Shown here: piece by piece, positions 8,219-16,320 of the stretch
Position numbering within the stretch: position 1 is the stretch's first letter
How the letters are laid out: each line of letters begins with the position of its first letter
Origin: an uncultured Bacilli bacterium
Lineage (GTDB): Bacteria > Bacillota_I > Bacilli_A > RF39 > UBA660
Length of the DNA stretch: 39,825 nt
Assembly (NCBI GenBank): GCA_934086145.1
Contig: CAKOHV010000019.1
Coordinates: 1 to 39,825, forward strand
Direction: 5' to 3'
Made by a program: the position numbers and the translations under genes
The notes under the pieces: generated by a model
What the model was told of the DNA's origin: nothing
The model's input: the letters and a program-made list of their open reading frames with translations, nothing else
Databases searched by the model: none

Positions 8219-8491
8219 TTAATGCCTTGCTATGTATTCTGACAATTCAGATAATGGAACTTTATTTTGTAAGTTTCCTAAATAAAAATATTTCTGTTCA
8301 TTAAAGAACAAGTATAACTGGTTATTTATTATAACCTTATGAGGTTCAACATACGCTAGATTAGTATGTTCAACAATTCGTAAGCACCCTTCGTAGATTT
8401 TATATTTCTGCTTACTAAATTTGCAAGACCAATCGATTTTGGTTTTGAGTTCATCACTCATATTGATTTTCTTCTTAATTATTTTAATCAT
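8219..8491 (-). CDS. Small hypothetical protein upstream of the recombinase
   Basis: 90 aa. The start is Lys-rich, and the rest is a mix of beta strands (NQLYLFFNEQKYFYLG) with a short C-terminal helix. The ATG at 8491 has AAAGGTG about 10 nt ahead. No family recognised. It lies between the tRNA-Gly terminator and the TnpX-like gene in the same direction as the transposon backbone, so it may be an element accessory gene, but it could be host DNA. Confidence 0.5.
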   Translation of the reverse strand: MIKIIKKKINMSDELKTKIDWSCKFSKQKYKIYEGCLRIVEHTNLAYVEPHKVIINNQLYLFFNEQKYFYLGNLQNKVPLSELSEYIARH

Positions 8492-8523
8492 ATCACATCA
8501 CACCTTTCTTTGCAATAACGCAC

Positions 8524-8548
8524 AAAAAAATCAACTATTACTAGTTGA
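8524..8548 (-). terminator. Terminator of tRNA-Gly
   Basis: Minus strand: TCAACT (8548-8543), 6-nt loop, AGTTGA (8536-8531), then seven T. It lies 42 nt after the tRNA 3' end. Confidence 0.65.
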
Positions 8549-8589
8549 CTTAATCATTAACGTCACATTGGTGCGACGATTTTATCTTA

Positions 8590-8663
8590 TGGAGCAGATG
8601 ATGGGAATCGAACCCACGTTATCAGCTTGGAAGGCTGAAGCTCTACCATTAAACTACATCTGC
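8590..8663 (-). tRNA. tRNA-Gly (anticodon UCC), CCA encoded
   Basis: The minus strand gives a full cloverleaf: acceptor GCAGATG/CATCTGC, D-arm with GGTAG, anticodon loop CTTCCAA (anticodon TCC), T-loop GTTCGATTC, discriminator T and an encoded CCA at 8592-8590. It has its own promoter and terminator. Confidence 0.95.
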
Positions 8664-8683
8664 ATAACCAGTAGGCAATTAAA

Positions 8684-8711
8684 ATTATACCAAAAAATAG
8701 AATAATTGCAA
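8684..8711 (-). promoter_or_regulatory. Promoter of tRNA-Gly
   Basis: Minus strand: -35 TTGCAA (8711-8706), 16-nt spacer ending in TGG (extended -10), and -10 TATAAT (8689-8684), about 20 nt ahead of the tRNA 5' end. Confidence 0.7.
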
Positions 8712-8753
8712 GTGTTTTTGCCTACTTTTTTGATTTTTCGTGAATTTTTTTTC

Positions 8754-10130
8754 CTATTTTAAGGAATTTATGTATTTTTGTACTTCTTCAGCATCATCTA
8801 AATGATGTTTTTCATGACCAATTATTTGGTAGTCTTCATGTCCCTTACCTAAAATAAGTACAGCATCGTTCTTTTCTATTTTATTTAAAGCTATAACAAT
8901 AGCTTTTTTTCTATCCAATTCAACTTCATAGTTAGTTGTTTTTACGCCAGCTAGGATATCATTCATGATAGCTTGTGGATCTTCTGTACGAGGATTATCA
9001 CTAGTGAATACAACATAATCACTTTTTTCAGCAGCAATTTGACCCATTATTGGTCTTTTTTTTGGATCTCTATCTCCACCACAGCCGACAATAGTAATTA
9101 TTTTACCCTTTTTATGTTCAATAAAGGCATCAATTATCTTTTCTACTGCATCTGGTGTATGAGCATAATCAATTACAGCTATTCCGTCTTTAACTGGAAT
9201 AATTTCACATCGACCTTTTGGAGGATAAATACTAGGTGTTACTTCTAATATTTGTTCAATGCTAAAGCCCATATTGTTTACTAAAGATAAAGTTGTTATG
9301 TAGTTATAAACATTGAATTTACTTTTTAAATTTGTTTCTGTTTCATATTCTTTATCATTGTATTTGAATTTTAATTTAGTTCCTTTTAAAGTGTCCTCGT
9401 ATGAAATAATTTGATAATCAGTACCATTAAAGCCAAATGTTTTAGTATTGTCATAACTATCTAACCAACTTTGAGCATATGAATCATCACTATTAACTAT
9501 CATCGGCCCTTCTAGTTGTTTTAAAATTAATTTTTTGGCTTCTAAGTAGTTTTCCATTGTTTTATGATAATCAAGATGATCTTGAGTTAAATTAGTAAAG
9601 GCAGCTACTTTGAATTTTAAACCTTTTACACGATTTTGATGTAAGGCATGAGAACTAACTTCCATCATGACATTTTTACAACCTTTTTCTTTGGCAGTTA
9701 AAATTAATTCATATAAATCTAATATATCAGGTGTTGTATTAGGCAGTTCCATAACGGCTTCATCAGGAATATAAAAACCAATAGTTCCTATATAGGCAGT
9801 TTTACTACCTAATTTATTTAATAGTTGATAAGTTAAATAAGCAGTTGTTGTTTTACCATTAGTTCCTGTTACACCAATGATATTAAGTTCATTTACTTGT
9901 TCTTGATAGTTTTCACTGACATAATTGGTTAGCCATTCTTTGGTATTATTCACTACTTCTTGTTCAATAGCACATGGTACTTTGTGCTCAACTATGGCCT
10001 TTGCTGCACCATTTTCGTAAGCTTTTTCGACAAAGTCGTGACCATCGACAGTACTACCAGGTAAGGCAACAAAAATATCACCTGGTTTTATTTTTCGCGA
10101 ATCTATTTTAATATTAATCATTTTTTTCAC
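8754..10130 (-). CDS. murE: UDP-N-acetylmuramoyl-tripeptide synthetase (meso-DAP type)
   Basis: 458 aa. This Mur ligase adds the third amino acid to UDP-MurNAc-L-Ala-D-Glu in the cytoplasm. The N-terminal domain opens DSRKIKPGDIFVA, the ATP-binding P-loop is GTNGKTT (about 89-95), HQNRVKG precedes the TQDHLDYH motif, and DNPRTEDP is near residue 383. The arginine-containing DNPRxEDP motif marks enzymes that add meso-diaminopimelate; lysine enzymes replace it. The N-terminal domain is shorter than in E. coli MurE. SD GAGGTG lies ahead of the ATG. It is followed at a distance by the divergent asnB-LTA block on the same strand. Confidence 0.93.
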   Translation of the reverse strand: MKKMINIKIDSRKIKPGDIFVALPGSTVDGHDFVEKAYENGAAKAIVEHKVPCAIEQEVVNNTKEWLTNYVSENYQEQVNELNIIGVTGTNGKTTTAYLTYQLLNKLGSKTAYIGTIGFYIPDEAVMELPNTTPDILDLYELILTAKEKGCKNVMMEVSSHALHQNRVKGLKFKVAAFTNLTQDHLDYHKTMENYLEAKKLILKQLEGPMIVNSDDSYAQSWLDSYDNTKTFGFNGTDYQIISYEDTLKGTKLKFKYNDKEYETETNLKSKFNVYNYITTLSLVNNMGFSIEQILEVTPSIYPPKGRCEIIPVKDGIAVIDYAHTPDAVEKIIDAFIEHKKGKIITIVGCGGDRDPKKRPIMGQIAAEKSDYVVFTSDNPRTEDPQAIMNDILAGVKTTNYEVELDRKKAIVIALNKIEKNDAVLILGKGHEDYQIIGHEKHHLDDAEEVQKYINSLK

Positions 10131-10216
10131 CTCACTTAATATCTTATAATTTATTTGAATATTTAAAAAGTTTTATTAATCCACAGCACTTTAGTAATAA
10201 CAATTACTAATCCACA

Positions 10217-12031
10217 CTATTCAAAAAATTGTTTATACCAAACTAGGAAAGTATAGATTGTCCAGACTTTTTTATAACAATCTTTTTTACCGGATTTATG
10301 TTGTTCTAGTAATTTTAAGATTCTTTTTTGGTCGAAGAACTTTTCAGCATTAGGACTTTCAAATTCAACTTTTATTTGATTATAAAGGTCATCTTCTCTA
10401 ATCCACTCTCTTAATGGGACTGGGAAGCCGAGTTTTTTCTTTTTGTATGATTCATTAGGAATTACTTGTTTAGCGGCCGCACGTAATGCTGGTTTAGTTG
10501 TTTCTTTATTAACTTTAGCACTGGTTGGTAACTGACGAGCTACTTCATATACTTTAGTGTCTAAGAATGGTGTTCTAGCCTCTAAGCCAAACATCATTGT
10601 ATTGCGGTCTACAGCATGAAGGAAATCACGTACTAACCAGAAATAAAAATCGATGGCTTGACGTTTAACCATGTTGGAATTATCCTTATATTTTTCGTAA
10701 AAAGGTTTAACAATATCACGGGTATTTATTTGATTAGGACATTTAACGATTTTCATCGCTTCTTCATCGCGGAAGATTCTTCCTAAACCAATATTGTAAT
10801 CTTCTAATTTACGGCCACGGCGATAAATGAAGTTAAAACCTCGTGCTTCTGGGAATAAGCCGGCAAAAGTAGAAGCGACACGACGAAGTGGATAAGGAAT
10901 CTTCATATACCAAGCTTGATCAACTTCTTCTTTATATGTATTATAACCACCAAACAATTCATCGGCTCCTTCACCTGATAGAACTACTTTAACGTCTTTA
11001 GAAGCAATTTGAGCTACAAAGTATAAAGCTATGGCCGATGGATCAGCTAATGGTTCGTCCATATGATACATAATATTAGGGAAAGCCTCAATATATTCTT
11101 CTTTCGTGATTTTTTTTGATGTGTTCGTTATTTTTAGTTTTTCAGCTAAGTCTTTAGCGTATGATATTTCATCATATTTAGGGTTATCATAGCCGACAGT
11201 GTATGTCTTATCTGGCTTAGCTAAAGAAACTAGATATGATGAGTCAATACCACTAGATAAGAAGGAACCTACTTCAACATCAGCTATTTCATGATATTTT
11301 ACGGAGTCTTTCATAGCAGCAGATATTTCTTTAACAATTTCATCCATATCTTTATCTGTTTCTTTAAATTCCAAGCTAAAGAATTCTTCAATTTTTTTCT
11401 GACCATCTTTATATATTAGTTGATGACCTGGTTCAAGGCGATAAACGCCTTTAAAGAAAGTCTCTTCAGTCGGAGTTGAATTGAAGCATAAATAAGCTGA
11501 TAAAATTTCTTCATTTAATTCTTTTTTAAACTCAGGATGATCTAAGAATGCTTTAATTTCTGAGGCAAACATTAAAGTATCATTTGTTTCGTAATAGTAA
11601 AGTGGTTTAATTCCCCAACCATCACGAGCTAAATATAGTTCTTTATTAACTTTATCCCATATAGCGAAAGCAAACATGCCTCTTAATTTTTTGGTTAATT
11701 CATGGCCCCACTCTTCATAACCATGAACTAATACTTCCGTATCGGTAGAAGTTACAAATTGATGATTTTTCTTTTTTAGTTCTTCTCTTAATTCAACATA
11801 GTTATATATTTCACCGTTAAAAACAATGACGATATCTTTGGTTTCATTATAAATTGGTTGATTACCTGTTGATAAATCAATGATTGATAAACGACGATGG
11901 CCTAAAGCACATTCATCATCAAGATAAAAGCCTTCGGCATCAGGACCACGATAAGCGATTCGATCAGTCATTTTTTTTAATATTTTCTTTTGTGGTTTCT
12001 TTTTACTTATATATCCTGCTATTCCACACAT
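10217..12031 (-). CDS. asnB: Asparagine synthetase (glutamine-hydrolysing)
   Basis: 604 aa. It converts aspartate, glutamine and ATP to asparagine. MCGIAGY exposes the N-terminal catalytic Cys2 after Met removal. The glutaminase domain runs to about 200 and includes RLSIIDLS and VFNGEIYNY. The synthetase domain has the PP-loop SSGIDSS (about 260) and GEGADELFGGY. Full length. SD GAGGTG precedes the ATG, and the upstream LTA synthase gene stops 2 nt away, so the two are likely co-transcribed. In some Bacilli AsnB amidates diaminopimelate (as shown for B. subtilis AsnB), so a cell-wall role is possible next to murE, but this is inference. Confidence 0.93.
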   Translation of the reverse strand: MCGIAGYISKKKPQKKILKKMTDRIAYRGPDAEGFYLDDECALGHRRLSIIDLSTGNQPIYNETKDIVIVFNGEIYNYVELREELKKKNHQFVTSTDTEVLVHGYEEWGHELTKKLRGMFAFAIWDKVNKELYLARDGWGIKPLYYYETNDTLMFASEIKAFLDHPEFKKELNEEILSAYLCFNSTPTEETFFKGVYRLEPGHQLIYKDGQKKIEEFFSLEFKETDKDMDEIVKEISAAMKDSVKYHEIADVEVGSFLSSGIDSSYLVSLAKPDKTYTVGYDNPKYDEISYAKDLAEKLKITNTSKKITKEEYIEAFPNIMYHMDEPLADPSAIALYFVAQIASKDVKVVLSGEGADELFGGYNTYKEEVDQAWYMKIPYPLRRVASTFAGLFPEARGFNFIYRRGRKLEDYNIGLGRIFRDEEAMKIVKCPNQINTRDIVKPFYEKYKDNSNMVKRQAIDFYFWLVRDFLHAVDRNTMMFGLEARTPFLDTKVYEVARQLPTSAKVNKETTKPALRAAAKQVIPNESYKKKKLGFPVPLREWIREDDLYNQIKVEFESPNAEKFFDQKRILKLLEQHKSGKKDCYKKVWTIYTFLVWYKQFFE

Positions 12032-12033
12032 TT

Positions 12034-13989
12034 TTATTCACCTCTATTTTTTGTAATGTAAGTATAATAATCATTTTTTATAATCATCTTACTAAGGCTA
12101 AAAGCATTAGCTACTCTGTTATTGATGGTATTTATGTATTCACTTTGGTTTTCAAGAGTTTGACCTTCTTTTAAGGTAAATTTTCTAGTTTGAGAATCAT
12201 AACTACCATAATCAGTAACCCAACTACGATTAGAAAAAATGGCAATTCCGGCAGTATCACTTAGAATATCTTGACCGATTATTAAACGTGAATCATATTC
12301 AATACCAAATAAGTTTAAAAGGGTTGGTAAAACGTCTATTTGGCTGCCAACTTTAGTTACACTTACTGGCTCTTCCATTTGATTATTCCATAGGATAAAA
12401 TTACTATGATTCACTTCTATTGTACCATCTTTTTCATAAGATGACACTTCATTCATCTGTTCTGTTGACAGTGTATATGGATAGTGATCTCCTACTAAGG
12501 CAATTACAGTATCATCCAATTTATTATTTTCTTTTAATTCGTTTATTAATTCTTCAACCATTTTATCTAGTTCCATTTGAGCTGCTAAATAGTATTTAAC
12601 TGGGTCACTATAGGTTGTTTCACTTAAGTTATCAAGATACTTTTTAGCTATATTATCACTATTGTTATAAGGAGAATGGCCACTAACAGTAACATAGTAA
12701 GTAGCAAAATTATTTTCACTTAATAAGTAATCACCAGTTGATTGTTTTACTAAATCTATATCACTAGGTAGCCATTTACAGTTCATACGTTGTTCTAAGC
12801 CATTGCCACATCCTAAGTAGTTATTGAAACCTAAAGTTGGCATGGTCTTATTTCGTTTGTAGTAAGTATATGTCCAATCATGGTAGCTTTGGACTTGATA
12901 ACCAAGTAGAGAGAAGGAATTACCTAGGGCATATTTTATATTAGGTAGTTTACTTTTCCATAAACTTAATGTTTCTTGAGTTGGAATTAACCCTGTTGTT
13001 GCCTGGAATTCACCACCTGTTGTACTTAAAAAGACAGGTGAATAAAAATTTTCAAATTCGAAACCTGTATGAATAAGGTTATAAAGAGTTGGAGTTCTAT
13101 CTTTATCAACAGCTATTTCATTAAAGCCTTCAGCTAAAATAAAGATTATATTTTTACCTTTAAACATACCTGTGTATTGATTTTTTTTACTAGCTTCTTT
13201 GTTTTTTATATAATTATTTAAAGTTTTTATTTCATTATTAGCTGTTGCATCATCTAAATTCAAATCCAAAATATTATAACCATAATCTTTAACTGATGAC
13301 TCTGTATTATCGCTTGGTTCGTCCTGAATAAAATTACTATCTTCATTTATTAGTACATTAGTGTAGCCGAATAATTGTCTCTTTAAATCTATTTTTGTAT
13401 AACTCAATAAACCAAAATTATCAATAATACTTAAGGAATCATCGATGTTAAAATATAATTTATAAGCAGAAGATGAAAGATTCTTTCCGGGAATTAAAAA
13501 AAGAAAGGTTGATAAGTAAGCAATTATAAACATGGAGAAGCTTGTAATAGTTTGATATTTATTATATTTTTGAAGATTTATTTTCTTTCTAAAGATAATC
13601 AAGATAATTAGAGGAACAAGTAAAATAAAGAAAGGTAAAAAATGATTTACTATTGTATCTTTGATAATATTTGTAAAGTCTAAAGCTTGATTAGCTAAGC
13701 TAATTGTGGAAAAAGAAAAAGGAACTGAAAATAAAGTGTAAAAAATGTATTGAAATTCAAAATAAATGGTAATAATAATTGACACTATAAAAAGCAAGAT
13801 GGTATTTACTTTTTCTTTACTTAGTTTACAGATCATACCAAAAATAATGGCAAGTGGTAAGGAAAAAATGTTGGTATATAAAAGACCAAGGTTTATAAAG
13901 TGTTTACAAAATATTACTTTTATCGTTAACTCTAAAAAAAGGATTGCTACAAAAAAGTAGACTGATGGATTGATTTGTTTTTTCTTCAT
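12034..13989 (-). CDS. LtaS-like lipoteichoic acid synthase / phosphoglycerol transferase
   Basis: About 651 aa. Five N-terminal transmembrane segments (about 10-170) are followed by an extracellular sulfatase-fold domain. Metal and catalytic signatures are FILAEGFNE, the nucleophile threonine in STTGGEFQ, and GDHYPY near the C-terminus. The family polymerises glycerol phosphate from phosphatidylglycerol on the outer face of the membrane. An extended -10 promoter (14016-14024) would start transcription near 14009, leaving the ATG at 14007 almost leaderless, so I prefer ATG 13989. Which LtaS-type activity (polymerase or primase) cannot be told from sequence. Confidence 0.85.
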   Translation of the reverse strand: MKKKQINPSVYFFVAILFLELTIKVIFCKHFINLGLLYTNIFSLPLAIIFGMICKLSKEKVNTILLFIVSIIITIYFEFQYIFYTLFSVPFSFSTISLANQALDFTNIIKDTIVNHFLPFFILLVPLIILIIFRKKINLQKYNKYQTITSFSMFIIAYLSTFLFLIPGKNLSSSAYKLYFNIDDSLSIIDNFGLLSYTKIDLKRQLFGYTNVLINEDSNFIQDEPSDNTESSVKDYGYNILDLNLDDATANNEIKTLNNYIKNKEASKKNQYTGMFKGKNIIFILAEGFNEIAVDKDRTPTLYNLIHTGFEFENFYSPVFLSTTGGEFQATTGLIPTQETLSLWKSKLPNIKYALGNSFSLLGYQVQSYHDWTYTYYKRNKTMPTLGFNNYLGCGNGLEQRMNCKWLPSDIDLVKQSTGDYLLSENNFATYYVTVSGHSPYNNSDNIAKKYLDNLSETTYSDPVKYYLAAQMELDKMVEELINELKENNKLDDTVIALVGDHYPYTLSTEQMNEVSSYEKDGTIEVNHSNFILWNNQMEEPVSVTKVGSQIDVLPTLLNLFGIEYDSRLIIGQDILSDTAGIAIFSNRSWVTDYGSYDSQTRKFTLKEGQTLENQSEYINTINNRVANAFSLSKMIIKNDYYTYITKNRGE

Positions 13990-14015
13990 TATTTTCGCTT
14001 CTTTCATAATTCGAT

Positions 14016-14024
14016 ATTATACCA
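14016..14024 (-). promoter_or_regulatory. Extended -10 promoter of the LTA synthase-asnB unit
   Basis: Minus strand: TG-G-TATAAT, with TATAAT at 14021-14016. There is no good -35, but the extended -10 context matches that of the tRNA-Gly promoter. Confidence 0.5.
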
Positions 14025-14063
14025 CAAATAGTTACGTTTATTTGACTTATCTACTTTTTTCGA

Positions 14064-14086
14064 CAAAAAAAGAAACTTTCGTTTCT
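14064..14086 (-). terminator. Terminator of tex
   Basis: Minus strand: AGAAAC (14086-14081), GAAA loop, GTTTCT (14076-14071), then seven T. It begins within the stop codon of tex. Confidence 0.75.
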
Positions 14087-16256
14087 AAATTTTGATAAGA
14101 CTTAATTGAACTTTTTGCTTGGCAAGGTCAATATCGGTTACATAACAAGTTACGATATCTCCGACATGAACAATGTCATTAGGATTCTTAACAAATGATT
14201 TACTCATCTTTGAGATATGAATTAGGCCATCATCATGTAAACCAATGTCAACAAATGCGCCGAAAGAAGCAACATTTCTAATAGTACCTTGCAATTCCAT
14301 CCCGACTTTTAAATCTTCGATTTTTAAAATATCACTTTTTAAAACTGGGGAATCTAATTCATCACGTGGGTCTAAACCAGGGGTTAATAGTTCTTTAATG
14401 ATATCTTTAACGGTATAAATATCACTATGTAATTTCTCTGATAGTTTTAAAGCATCTGCTTGTTTTAATTTTTCTTTGAATTCATCTTTGTTTATATCTT
14501 CAATATTTAAAGATAGTTCTTTTAAGATATTGGCTGTTAGGTCGTAGCTTTCGGGATGGATACCAGTTTTATCTAGAGGATTGATACCATCTGGAATACG
14601 TAAAAAGCCAATTGCTTGTTCATAAACTTTAGCACTAATACCTTTGATTTTCTTTATTTCATCACGGCTAGTTATCTTTTTTTCTTCTTTATACTTATAA
14701 ATATTTTCAATAACACTTTTTGTTAAACCAGAAACATACTTTAGAATACTTTTTGAAGCTGTATTAATATTAACTCCTACTTCATTTACCACTTTAGATG
14801 TTGTGAAATCTAAGGCTTCTCCTAGAGCTTTTTGGTTTACATCATATTGGTATTCCCCTACTCCAATTGATTTAGGATCAATTTTAACAAGTTCAGAAAG
14901 TGGATCTTGAATACGACGACCAATTGATACAGCACTTCTTTTTTCAACAGCTAAATCGGGAAATTCTTCGATAGCTAATTTAGAAGCACTATAAATTGAG
15001 GCTCCAGCTTCAGAGGTTATTACATATTTACATGGTAAGTTAAATTCTTTAATCATTTCGGCACAGAACTTTTCAGATTCACGTGAGGCAGTTCCATTAC
15101 CAATAGAAATAATATCAACATGATACTTTTCAATTAAATTTTTAACAATTATTTTACTTTGAGCAAGGTATTTTTCTTGATTACTACCATTAATAAATGG
15201 TTTTATAACCGTTGAATCTAAATACTTACCATTTTTGTCAACAACAGCTAACTTACAGCCATTAACATATCCAGGATCAAAGCCTAGGACAACCATACCT
15301 TTAAGAGGACGAGTTAATAGCAAATGTTCTAAGTTTAAACCGAATGTATCAATAGCCATTTTATCAGCTTGTTCGGTTAATTCGCTTCTTATTTCTCTTT
15401 CAATACTAGGTAAGATAAGACGTTTTAAAGAATCTTTAATACTATCTTTAACTAAATCAACAACGAAAGATTCTTGATTTTTGATTAATTTCTTTTCTAA
15501 GTAACTAGTTATTTCATCATTATTCATATCAAGAGAAACTGTTAAAATCTTTTCTTTTTCGCCCCTATTCAAAGCTAAAACACGATAATGTTTAATATAT
15601 TTAATATTATCTTGAAAATCATAATACATTTCGTAAGTTTTTTTCTCATCAACGGCATTCTTTTTTAATTTAGAAACTATTGTACCATTTTGCCAAACAT
15701 TATTTCTTATCCATTTACGATATGAAGCATTATCACTTATCCATTCTGCGATAATATAACCTGCTCCTTCTAAGGCTACTTGGGTATCCTTAACATTTTC
15801 ATTAACAAATTTAGTAGCCATATTTTCTAAAGTCCCCGTTGTGGGAAAAGACATAATCATTTTAGCAAGAGGCTCCAAGCCATTTTTGATAGCTTCACTA
15901 GCTTTGGTTTTCTTTTTTTCTTTAAAAGGACGATAGACATCTTCAACTTCGGTTAGTTTAATACATTTCATAACTGATTCTTTTAATTCATCAGTTAATA
16001 AGCCCTTTTCATCAATAAGTCTAATAACATCTTCTTTACGATTAAATAAATTTTCTTGATATTTATATTGCTCTTCAATAACTCTTATTTGATCTTCATT
16101 TAAATTACCTGTTTTTTCTTTACGATAACGAGCTATAAAAGGAATTGTGGCACCATCTTTAAGCATGTTTAAGACTTCTTTTATTTGTTGTTCTTGTAAT
16201 TTTAATTCTTGAACAAGATAGTTTATACCTTCTTGATTTATTATTACTTCTTCCAT
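14085..16256 (-). CDS. tex: Tex-family RNA-binding transcription accessory protein
   Basis: 723 aa, the usual Tex length. The order of parts fits the family: N-terminal helical region with IPFIARYRKE (about 38-47), YqgF-like domain (VLGFDPGYVNGCKLAV, about 325), helix-hairpin-helix repeats (SVIENIYKYKEE and KKIKGISAKVYEQA, about 515-560), and a C-terminal S1 domain (about 650-723) with GAFVDIGLHDDGLIHIS. Tex binds nucleic acids and affects transcription and ribosome-linked processes; its exact role is unresolved. Monocistronic, with a hairpin at its stop. Confidence 0.93.
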   Translation of the reverse strand: MEEVIINQEGINYLVQELKLQEQQIKEVLNMLKDGATIPFIARYRKEKTGNLNEDQIRVIEEQYKYQENLFNRKEDVIRLIDEKGLLTDELKESVMKCIKLTEVEDVYRPFKEKKKTKASEAIKNGLEPLAKMIMSFPTTGTLENMATKFVNENVKDTQVALEGAGYIIAEWISDNASYRKWIRNNVWQNGTIVSKLKKNAVDEKKTYEMYYDFQDNIKYIKHYRVLALNRGEKEKILTVSLDMNNDEITSYLEKKLIKNQESFVVDLVKDSIKDSLKRLILPSIEREIRSELTEQADKMAIDTFGLNLEHLLLTRPLKGMVVLGFDPGYVNGCKLAVVDKNGKYLDSTVIKPFINGSNQEKYLAQSKIIVKNLIEKYHVDIISIGNGTASRESEKFCAEMIKEFNLPCKYVITSEAGASIYSASKLAIEEFPDLAVEKRSAVSIGRRIQDPLSELVKIDPKSIGVGEYQYDVNQKALGEALDFTTSKVVNEVGVNINTASKSILKYVSGLTKSVIENIYKYKEEKKITSRDEIKKIKGISAKVYEQAIGFLRIPDGINPLDKTGIHPESYDLTANILKELSLNIEDINKDEFKEKLKQADALKLSEKLHSDIYTVKDIIKELLTPGLDPRDELDSPVLKSDILKIEDLKVGMELQGTIRNVASFGAFVDIGLHDDGLIHISKMSKSFVKNPNDIVHVGDIVTCYVTDIDLAKQKVQLSLIKI

Positions 16257-16289
16257 TTTTAATCACCTTTTTTATTATATCAATGAAAT

Positions 16290-16320
16290 TAAAAAAAAGA
16301 AAAGCAATTTTTACTTTTCT
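16290..16320 (-). terminator. Terminator of the serpin gene
   Basis: Minus strand: AGAAAAG (16320-16314) pairs with CTTTTCT (16304-16298), followed by eight T. It overlaps the end of the coding region. Confidence 0.6.

Larger units (their letters stand above)
4505..8491 (-). mobile_element. Backbone of a Tn4451-like mobilizable transposon (visible part)
   Basis: The gene order on the minus strand (large serine recombinase, TnpV, relaxase) is that of Tn4451-type elements (tnpX, tnpV, tnpZ), which excise by serine recombination and are mobilised by a helper. The recombinase-proximal end must lie between the recombinase start (8077) and the tRNA-Gly terminator (about 8524). The other end is not recognised and may lie left of the window, which would make the TetR/hydrolase operon cargo. 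Exact att sites could not be placed. Confidence 0.6.

Noticed and set aside
8421..8705. Plus-strand 94-codon frame across the tRNA-Gly
   Set aside because: It is antisense to the tRNA and its terminator; the cloverleaf, promoter and terminator explain the region.
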